Below are positions 56,501-64,000 of a stretch of 64,000 nt of DNA, one piece after another. The stretch lies in the NCBI RefSeq assembly GCF_011397635.1, contig NC_064757.1, positions 32,649,839 through 32,713,838 on the forward strand, written 5' to 3'. The stretch is from Epinephelus fuscoguttatus (Eukaryota > Chordata > Actinopteri > Perciformes > Serranidae). The notes beneath the pieces were generated by a model, which searched no databases, was not told the DNA's origin, and was given only the letters and a program-made list of their open reading frames with translations. Every line of letters starts with the position of its first letter. The first letter of the stretch is position 1. The translations under genes and the position numbers were made by a program.

Positions 56501-59500
56501 ACAGCTGTCACGGTGTCCACCATGACCCATAACAGTGTTGTAGTGACGCTAGAAATGTTTTGTCTGAGTCAGACATCCACAGACATCCTTTATTTGTTTA
56601 TTTGTTTGTCTGCTTGGTTACTGTACTAACAGGAAAATACACTCTGTGCCTCAGTTTAGATTTGCAAACCCTAACAAGTCTTAAAAATAGGACCACCAGT
56701 ACCAGCGTGTTTAGATAGTTTGACCCTGTATCCAGGCTGCTCCTCCAGGATTAGAAGATGCATATGTCTGTAACTAATGATTATTTTCATTACTAATTCC
56801 TCTGTAGATCATTATTTTTGACTAATTGATTATTTGTTGTGGCCATAAAATGTCAGAAAATAGTGAAAAACCCATGGTTATGTCTTTAAATGTCTTGTTC
56901 TGCCCCACAGGACAATACAACAAAAGATATTTAGTTCCCAGTGATATAAAAGCAGCAAATCCTCACACTGGAGAAGCAGAAACAAGAGAATGTTTGGTGT
57001 TTTTGCTTCATTAACTGACTTAAATAATTAATGAGTTATTACAAGTCAAAACAGTAACTTCACATCTGTCTCGCATAGTTTAATGTCTGTGGTTTATTGG
57101 AGAGCTGATCATAATTGAGCGGTCCAGGATCATTGCAAGAACAGATGTGAATTTCCTCTTTATGGTTTATTTTAGGTTTAGAATAATCCTCTTTTTCTAA
57201 GTACGCACCAAGGGAGTATCAAGTGATTGAGTGAAAAAGACAGGCCTATTCAATTCAGTAAGTGAATGAACAGTAATGTTTTCAGAAGATGAGGTCCTCG
57301 TCTGCATTTCTCCAAACCCGCTGGCCCCAAGTACCACAGTATGAACCGCTGTTCAAACCTCTCTATGCAGTCGATATTTTCATCAAAATTGTCTGGTTTA
57401 AAACATTTATGTGATTTGTGTTGCTTTACGTAATCATGTTCTCAAAAGATGCATCCAAAAGTGATTTAGTGATACAGTCTGGTTTTCATTATTTAGGGAT
57501 TTTCTTCTTACTGGCAAACCACTTTTTCACTGCAGGAAATGTGAGCATTCACCTGCAAATCATCCAGAACTGACAACATGTATTGGGGGACAGTCGTGGC
57601 TGGAGGACAGTTTAGTGAAGTCCAGTGAAGAACACATTCTGTTTTACAGGAAGATTTGGTCCGGTGTTGTGCTCATTGACAGCCGTTTCCCTGGTTTGAT
57701 GAACACAATCCAATCAGAGGTTTGTAGGTGAGGTTAAGAATAGGGATGTCACCCCCTGCCAGAACCAGGAAAATGGCTACGATATTTTTGTCGAGCATGG
57801 ATGAGATTTATGCAGTTATACAGGTTGTTGGTCAACTCTTAAAGAAATAGTACTTCGTACTCTGCTCAAGAAGTCTCCAATACTGGTGGAGAAATGGACT
57901 GTCTCACGACGTTTGCTTACAATTATTTCCAAGCACGAAACCCTGTATCATGTACATAAAATGAAACGGTGCTGAGGAAATGCAGGCTCAGTTGGCTGCT
58001 ATTTTGCCACCTCAGAAATTGGCCACCTATAGTATTGATATCAGTGTAAGTGTACACTGTATTTAGAGTATTTTAACCACCTTACCTCGCCTTCAGACAG
58101 CCCTTTTCGATGAGGAACTGAAGCAGTCATTTCAAAACCACCAGACTCCTTTGACAAAACACTTTGCAGAACTCTGGAGTTGCTGATCTCTCTGCCTCCA
58201 TCAGTTAGTATAAAAGGTAAAGTGGAGGAAATATTCAAAATAAAACATATTCTTTGCCTGTGTCCAGACGTTTGAATCTGTTCACTCCACCAAGTTTTCT
58301 CGGAATATGAGGCAAATGTACATTCAAGACGTACGCCCAAACTGATATTGACCATAGGTGGATAAAATAGTTAGCTGCAGCCCCATCCATTGTTTAGCTT
58401 CATCATCAAACTCTAGCCTAGAGAGCCAAATAGTGCAATTCGCAAAATGTGATAAAAGTCGTCATCCACTGCTTAATTGGTTTGGATAAAATATCAGCCT
58501 AAGCTTACATGAAGTGAAAAAAAAATCGGTCCGATTATCTGTATTCATGATCCACACCTGAGCCTGTTTAAGGAATACTTCACCCACATCATGACCATTT
58601 GTATGTCAGTTAGTCATGCTGTGTTACCTTGAATTCGTGAAGAAAATTTTATTTTTCTGGCATGCCTCTATGGACAGCAAACATATTGATATGACTATTT
58701 TTTGCAAACTCTGACAGAAGTTGTGCTATATAATCCAAGTATCATTTATCCAGTCGTATGGATTTTTGCTAAAACTTTATTGTGTAAAACTAATCTGAAA
58801 GGGGAACTTATCCATGCTCTCTCCAAAGCCAGACTCCTACATACTAAGGTATGTTAGTGAAAATGTATGTGTTTTGGAAGTACAGATCGTACAACTGGAT
58901 AAATGTGTCTTGGATTACGCTGCACAACTTGTGTTGTGAGAGTTTGTAAACAGATGTTTTAGTTATGCTGTTGTTAAACAGGGACCACAATCAATCAATG
59001 TATCAATTTGTTCGCAGTTCTCCGTGGAGGCATGCAGGAAAAACATTTTCTTCACAAATTCAAAGTAACACGCATGACTAATTGATATACAAATGGTCAT
59101 GTTCTAAGTGAAGTATTCCTTTAACAATATGAAGGCTATTTCCGTAAATGGAGAAATTAATATCAAGATGGAAAAATCTGTTTTATTCACATTAATCTGA
59201 AAACAATTTATTCCACAAATGTTTTGATTTAGAGGCAACTCTGCCCTTAAAAAACTTTTCTTTTTACTATTCTTGCTTTTTGATGTCTCGTTATTTCCTT
59301 TAGTTTTCACCACTTGAGCATATCTAGATTGTTGAATCTTGTTTACACAGAAATCTTCTGTCCTCGATCTCTGTTGGAGCATTAGGGGTACCAGCCTTCA
59401 GCATTCTGGTGGGCCCAGCGGCCCCACAGCGACAAGCCCCTATGCTCTTTATTTGGCACGTAGCCTGGAGGTGTCAGAAATATCGACACGCTTTCACGTG

Positions 59501-62500
59501 ACGGAGACTTTGCCAGCCTTTTTCCCCCCTTTCTTAAGCCCGGCATTCTGCTTGCCCAGCCAGGTATTGTAGGGCCCCGTGAAGGCCCTGTGAATAGTGT
59601 CAAACTTGATAGTTCTCATTTTGCTTCCTGTACATGGCTGAAGAAAAAGTGCCCACCGTGTGGGTTTTCCTTTTGTGATGGCCCTCTCTAGTCTTCCTGG
59701 GAACACACCACATTCCAGCCACAATCATTCCCTTTGTGAATCTGGGTATTGTGGGTGAGCCTGTTATGCCGATAACCCTCCTAGCTTTCAGTGTAATGCA
59801 TGCAAGTATCATAGAAGTCTAGACTAGTATTTTTGCAAACAATGCCAGATAATGAGCAGAGTGTTTTCAGTGATTTGGCAGAGCTTTTGTTTTGACACAT
59901 CCTCCCTCATTCATGAAGGACCTTTTGTGCTCATCCACGCCTAAGATGTGATTTAAGGCCTGCTACATCTGGACAAATTATTGCGCCAGTTTACCATACA
60001 TGGGCCTCATGTGTCAGTTATGGTTTATGTAACGTACATACGCCGTAACCATAGTCTGGCCCTGCTAATCCCAAAGGTATAATTTCTAATGCGTCTCTGG
60101 GAGGGATTTTCATGCATCTATCCCCCAGAACACACCAGACCACAGAGCCGCTAAATGTTTCTGACTGCAAATTTGATTTACCTCAACTCAAACGGCACTT
60201 TCTGTACATGATCCCCCCCCCACCGCAAATGTGCTATGGTTCACTGTGTACAAAGTATTTTAATGGTTCTTGTCTTTCCTCCAAAACTCTCAGGAAGTTT
60301 TTCTTACCTCTTGAGTACAGATATATTGAACATAATCCATTAAAAATAAAAACTTATGTCCTGCAGAAAGTAATGTTTTAAAACATTTTTGATCACCTGC
60401 TGCAGACTCCAAGTAAAAAAAATACCCTGGCATCTCATTTTGCTGCTCTCTCACACTGTCTTGTGTGTTATTGTGTCATGAACCGTCCACCATTCCCCCT
60501 TTGGGTGAAGAGAACATGTTTTCCTCCTCTCTGTGACAAGAAGGAATTGTTAAGGTTAAGTAGATAGGGCAGCCGGAAATAATTACCAAGCACTTGCGAA
60601 GTCCCCCCCCCCCCCCCTCCCCTTTGTTCGTCTTTTCCCTTTCATTTTAACAGTCTTTTCAATGTGCAGATCTTGTTTATGATTAAATTCAGTCTGGTCT
60701 TGCCTCTGAGCATGGCAAAAGATGTTTCACTGAAACGAGCAGTAGTTTAGCAGTTGGACCTGTAATTTACAAGGCTTAAATACCATTGGAAGCTCCTTTG
60801 CCAAAGGAAAGGCGGGCTTTTGTGTGGGGTTCATGCAAAACGACCCCCTTTCTACAAATCAACTGGCAGATGACAGACAATGATGAAAATTTGATTCTTT
60901 GAAGTTGTAATGGCCATTGAAATGTGTAAAGTTCTTGTATTGAAAAGAGAGCACCCTGGAAAGCCCTCAGTCTTGGGTGGCTGGTGCCTGCGTGCTGGGA
61001 GGTTCGTCTGTGTTTTGTCGCCGACTTCCCATTGCTTGTTTGCTAATTCCCTGAAGAATTGGACCAGATCCTTGATAGGAGCTTGAAGGGGCTCCAGTTG
61101 CTCAGGAATATGCATTTAGTACGCCCGAAGGCCCCTCCTCCTCCTCTTGTCGCGCTGGCCTACTTTCTGATGGTCTGGAATAAATCACCTCAAGTATTAG
61201 GCATTAATTTCATCCACCTCGATTCAAAACAGTACGAAAACCAGCATAAAGATGGCTAACATACGATATACGTCCATTGAATCCAGTATGGGCCTTTCCA
61301 CATATGTAGGCTATGTTTTATTCTTGTTTTTATTCGGCTCTTACTCTGAAATTGTCTAAAAAACAAAACTGTGATTAATGAACTGTTGCCTCAGAGCAGT
61401 ATTCAGCCCATTTAACACTGTTGGACATTTACAAGCAACATATCAAGAAAGAAAAAATTACAGCTCAACTTTGACAGGTCGAAGCGTAGGAAAGATTTAT
61501 TTGTAGTTGCAACAGTTGTGCTGGCAGAGACAAATATGCCCACAGAGTGAACATCAGATCACAGAAACATAAAAACACAATCCAAACTCTTTTGTTTGTT
61601 TTACAACGTCTATAAAAAGCGTTCATGTTTTATTGTTTTTCTGACACTGAAGATGTACTTGAGCTATTTTTGACCCCGATATTTAAAAGTGAGTATAAAT
61701 CTCCACAGATCGATGTGAAGTACAAAAGTATAAAACATAAAGTACTTTTTATAGCCATTGAACGTTTTCCTAACCTCATTTTTCTGACACCAAGAACACA
61801 TTGTCAGGGCTTCAAGTTGTATTTTACAACACCTGCGAGCTAACTGTTAGATGACCTTTCTCTACAAACGCACACACATATATCTTTGCATGAACTCTTA
61901 TTCTTTGTAGGGGAAGAAAAAGACATCAGTCACAAAGTCAAATGAAAGTCAGAACGGTTCTTGCTGCTCTGCAACCAAGAACATGTCAGTTTGCAATTTT
62001 CATACACATGGTAGCATGGATGAGAAGCTCTGACTGCTTTTAGTTTTGACTGCTCAGTTGAACCCTGTGAGTTCTGTGTTTTGCCGCTTACAGATGGTGG
62101 CACTGACTTGTTCTCCATAAATCATTTACTCAGTACACATTATATAATGATTAGGCATTCATCATAAATTTATTGATCTTTACTGGACAATATGTTTCTG
62201 AGTTTGTAAAGTTGTTTGCAAATGAGTAGCTGGATTCACATCGCATCAGCATTTAAGTGTTTGTACCGTTAAGGTCTAGTCAACACGTTGACAGGTGTTT
62301 TTGAAAATGCGGCTTTTTCTATGCATTTAGGCCTTTTGTTCTCAGGCTAACTGCATTTAAAGCACTGAAAACTGTTGTCAAACTCCATCCAGGGTGAAGA
62401 TGTTCAGTGTTGACGTGTAGACAGGGTAAATAGTTTTCAGCTTGAGACGTCAGCGTATGCGCTATTATCTCCTTTGTGAGGTGTCACAAATGAGGCAACA

Positions 62501-63888
62501 TTTTGTGCATGGCACATGTGACCAAAATAGTCCAGGTTCTTACCTTGTTAACAGGACTTCTTACATGTTTACACATAAACGTATGGTTACTCTGCCACTA
62601 TATTGAAGAACAGAGGTCACAGAATGCGCTGTGGAGGTCATTGCTCCAGTTAGCTTTCTGCTAATAGCTTATTTTCAGGCTTCTGATTGGCTCACATCTT
62701 CATATTCTTCTTTGCATGGCTTTAAGGCCCAGGCACACCAACCTGTCATCAGAGAACTAGTGGCAACTAAGGCCAACTGTTGCATCGACACACGTTGCCT
62801 GTGTCTCAGCCAAAAAGTTGCACATGAACACACCACAAGGCCACGACACATGTACGTTCTGTGCCTGTGTGATAGGAAATAACTCTCCATACTAGCAGGC
62901 CACGTTAGTCTGTACTCATATTGAAAAAGGGAAACCCGAAGTTTTCTTTAGCCATTTGTTTGTTTTCTTCACTTCTGTTTTGCCTGTGCGATGAGCTGAA
63001 CTGCCAGAGTGATTTCTCTCAGCGAGGGTGTCTGATGATGCTAAATCAGCTGAACGAAAAGAAAAAAGCCGACGAGTAGCAATGGTGCGTGACACAGTGC
63101 AAAACCTAGGGGCACCAGACACTTACTGACGGCCCGACATTGTCCGACAGCCACTTGTCAGCTCGGTCTGTCAGTGCCCTCAGAATTACAATTATATTGT
63201 TGCCTGTTGGTTTGGCGTGCTCTTGACAGCGCTTCAATTGTGTATTTCTGTTATTATTTTGATTAAGATTTTTTGACAGTGCTTGTGTGGACAGTATGTT
63301 TTATTTATTTTTTGAGAATGGAGGAAAAACCCAGTTTTCAAAAAAAAAAACAAACAAAAAACAAAACATGTACGTGTGGACGAGGCCTCACTTGATTATA
63401 TGCACTTTTTATAACATAGGTCATGGACAGCTGAAGTATATATAGGTTTTATTTGTTCCTGGTATTCTCCACTCTGAATTTTTATTAACTCTGTTACTGA
63501 CAGTAGGATGTGCTTTGTTTCTGTCTGTCCCTCAGGACATCACCTCTTTGACAGGAGTCCCAGAGGAGCACATCAAAACACGCAAGGTTCACATCTTTGT
63601 TCCCGCCAAAACGGCCATGCAGTCGGGAATCAACAGCACCAAAAAGTGGAAGATGGACTTTGATACCAGAGAGCGCTGGGAGAACCCGCTGATGGGCTGG
63701 GCCTCAACGTAAGAACCTCCGATTTCTAAGTGTTTAGCATTTGGATCATAAAACATTAATACTTGTCTTCAGCTGTGTGACTGTTGAGTGGCTAACATCT
63801 CTCATGCCTCTCAGGGCTGATCCCTTATCCAACATGGTGCTCAGCTTTTCCTCCAAGGAAGACGCCATCGCTTTTGCTGAGAAAAACG
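42185..63888 (+). CDS. ndufs4: NADH:ubiquinone oxidoreductase subunit S4, first four exons (3' end outside the window)
   Basis: NDUFS4 is an accessory subunit of mitochondrial complex I, on the matrix arm near the NADH-oxidising module. Four phase-matched exons encode 136 residues plus one base: a presequence rich in Ser/Arg/Leu, then [40 protein letters not shown] and [20 protein letters not shown], all very close to the human protein (175 residues, five exons). The start ACAAACATGG is a good initiation context. Residues after AEKN, including the C-terminus, must lie in an exon beyond 64000. Intron 2 is 18.4 kb and holds most of the right half of the window. Confidence 0.96.
42268..45080 (+). 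other. ndufs4 intron 1
   Basis: 2.8 kb of AT-rich DNA. Apart from a TA/T-rich microsatellite at 44480-44550 I recognise nothing. Short ORFs here have no domain similarity. Confidence 0.5.
44480..44550. repeat. (TA)n/(CA)n microsatellite running into poly-T
   Basis: Mixed ACATATAT/GTGTATAT units, then pure TA, then T13. It creates Tyr/Ile-rich chance ORFs. Confidence 0.9.
45081..45159 (+). CDS. ndufs4: ndufs4 exon 2
   Basis: Encodes [20 protein letters not shown] then ITVDEKL, linking the presequence to the mature protein. The human equivalent reads [11 protein letters not shown]. The donor is GTAAGG, phase 0. Confidence 0.95.
45718..46053. mobile_element. MITE with GGCTGCAAC / GTTGCAGCC ends
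   Basis: The terminal inverted repeats GGCTGCAACGATT and ATAGTTGCAGCCCTA bound a 336-bp AT-rich element, familiar as one of the most abundant percomorph MITEs. The interior GACAAATCAAGACATTTGAGG is diagnostic in my memory. No clear target-site duplication was found. Confidence 0.75.
47256..47771. mobile_element. Non-autonomous hAT element with 8-bp target-site duplication
   Basis: 516 bp with ends TAGTGTTGTCACGATACC and GGTATACCGTGCAACACTA. It is flanked by the perfect 8-bp repeat GTTTACAC (47248-47255 and 47772-47779). An inner GGGTTGTAATGGTAC near 47391 hints at a second, nested terminus. No transposase frame. Confidence 0.85.
47901..48024. repeat. Perfect 62-bp tandem duplication
   Basis: Units 47901-47962 and 47963-48024 are identical by eye. 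The unit begins TGAAATGAAAACATGTAGCC and contains CATTTGCTCGAGG. Confidence 0.93.
49554..49575. repeat. Poly-A tract
   Basis: About 22 consecutive A residues, just before a degraded MITE. Confidence 0.85.
49590..49870. mobile_element. Degraded MITE of the GGCTGCAAC family
   Basis: TGATTAGTTGATTAATCAGT and later TATCTTTGACTTTTTGGATT resemble the interior of the copy at 45718-46053. The ends are lost. Confidence 0.45.
52700..52776. mobile_element. End fragment of a GGCTGCAAC-type MITE
   Basis: ACAATTTATCGATTTTTAAA and a terminal TTTATTGCAGCTCTA resemble the right end of that family. Truncated. Confidence 0.4.
54660..54815. mobile_element. Internal fragment of a GGCTGCAAC-type MITE
   Basis: AAATGTGAATATTGTTTGTT and GGCAAATCAAGACAT followed by GGCTGTGGGAAC match the interior of the family. 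No ends are visible. Confidence 0.45.
56034..56054. repeat. (CA)n microsatellite
   Basis: Pure CA run of about ten units. Confidence 0.92.
56765..57055. mobile_element. Degraded MITE of the GGCTGCAAC family
   Basis: AATGATTATTTTCATTACTA, CCATAAAATGTCAGAAAATA and TTAAATGTCTTGTTCTG are characteristic interior pieces. The ends have decayed. Confidence 0.6.
58568..59124. mobile_element. Complete TTAA-flanked MITE with about 100-bp inverted repeats
   Basis: TTAA at 58568-58571 and at 59121-59124 bound a 549-bp core. The left end AGGAATACTTCACCC and the right end GTGAAGTATTCCT are inverse. The inverted similarity runs inward for about 100 bp (GACCATTTGTATGTCAGTTA against its complement near 59080). 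TTAA duplications are typical of piggyBac or Kolobok-type elements. A decayed relative is at 29968-30480. Confidence 0.8.
60603..60617. repeat. Poly-C tract
   Basis: About 15 consecutive C residues in ndufs4 intron 2. Confidence 0.85.
63536..63708 (+). CDS. ndufs4: ndufs4 exon 3
   Basis: Encodes [20 protein letters not shown] then [20 protein letters not shown] and the block [17 protein letters not shown], the conserved family core. It ends in phase 2. Confidence 0.97.
63815..63888 (+). CDS. ndufs4: ndufs4 exon 4 (last in the window)
   Basis: Encodes [20 protein letters not shown] then AEKN, ending in phase 1 at GTAAAA. The final exon is not in the window. Confidence 0.95.
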
Positions 63889-64000
63889 GTAAAAAAAACT
63901 AACATTTTTTTCCCCAAGATAAAAGATAAAACATTAGTTATAACAGTGAATACAATGCCTCCACTAATCATGGCCAAAGAGATCAGAGTTAAAAATGACA

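Larger units (their letters stand above)
45160..63535 (+). other. ndufs4 intron 2 (18.4 kb)
   Basis: Borders GTAAGG and CTCAG with matching phases on both sides. It contains several MITEs, a hAT element, a 62-bp tandem duplication and simple repeats, listed separately. I find no nested gene on either strand. Stretches near 52900-53260 and 59380-61260 appear transposon-free and may be conserved non-coding DNA. Confidence 0.8.

Noticed and set aside
59339..59812. Possible nested gene in ndufs4 intron 2
   Set aside because: The overlapping frames run on both strands, have no splice logic and match no family I recognise.
1..64000. CRISPR arrays, operons, phage or plasmid features
   Set aside because: No regularly spaced repeats and no bacterial gene structure; all coding regions are spliced vertebrate genes.

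Overview
This window is vertebrate nuclear DNA, almost certainly from a ray-finned fish and probably a percomorph teleost. It has short GT-AG exons, long AT-rich introns, and many interspersed repeats I recognise from teleost genomes: tRNA-derived SINEs, hAT-like and TTAA-flanked MITEs, an L1 fragment and a Tc1-like relic. There is no bacterial, plasmid, phage or CRISPR content. All three protein genes lie on the + strand and are split into exons, so almost none of the long single-frame ORFs is a gene by itself.

Layout. 1-1562: 5' flank with MITE ends and a (TAA)n tract. 1563-28898: a complete 30-exon integrin alpha-2 gene (itga2). The 30 exons join in a consistent reading frame to an 1185-residue protein with a collagen-binding I domain, a beta-propeller with three calcium loops, a membrane helix and a KxGFFKR tail. 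28899-34999: intergenic DNA with repeats. 35000-40119: a complete 6-exon follistatin gene (fst, 348 residues), with a 3' UTR ending near a polyadenylation signal at 41183. 42185 to beyond the right edge: the first four exons of ndufs4, a mitochondrial complex I subunit, with an 18.4-kb second intron. The last coding exon lies outside the window.

The order itga2-fst-ndufs4 matches the conserved vertebrate block that in human is ITGA2-MOCS2-FST-NDUFS4. I see no mocs2 here. The genes are neighbours by ancestry and share no pathway: a collagen receptor, a secreted activin/myostatin antagonist and a respiratory-chain subunit.

The most interesting structures are in the introns. Intron 25 of itga2 holds a recent 331-bp tandem duplication that copied the 3' splice site and first 30 nt of exon 26. 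Intron 29 holds an L1 fragment, disrupted by a repeat with a 13-bp target-site duplication whose interior carries a perfect 128-bp copy of the same L1. Several transposons with readable target-site duplications are also present. I found no convincing new biological system; repeat family names are from memory and were not checked against a database.
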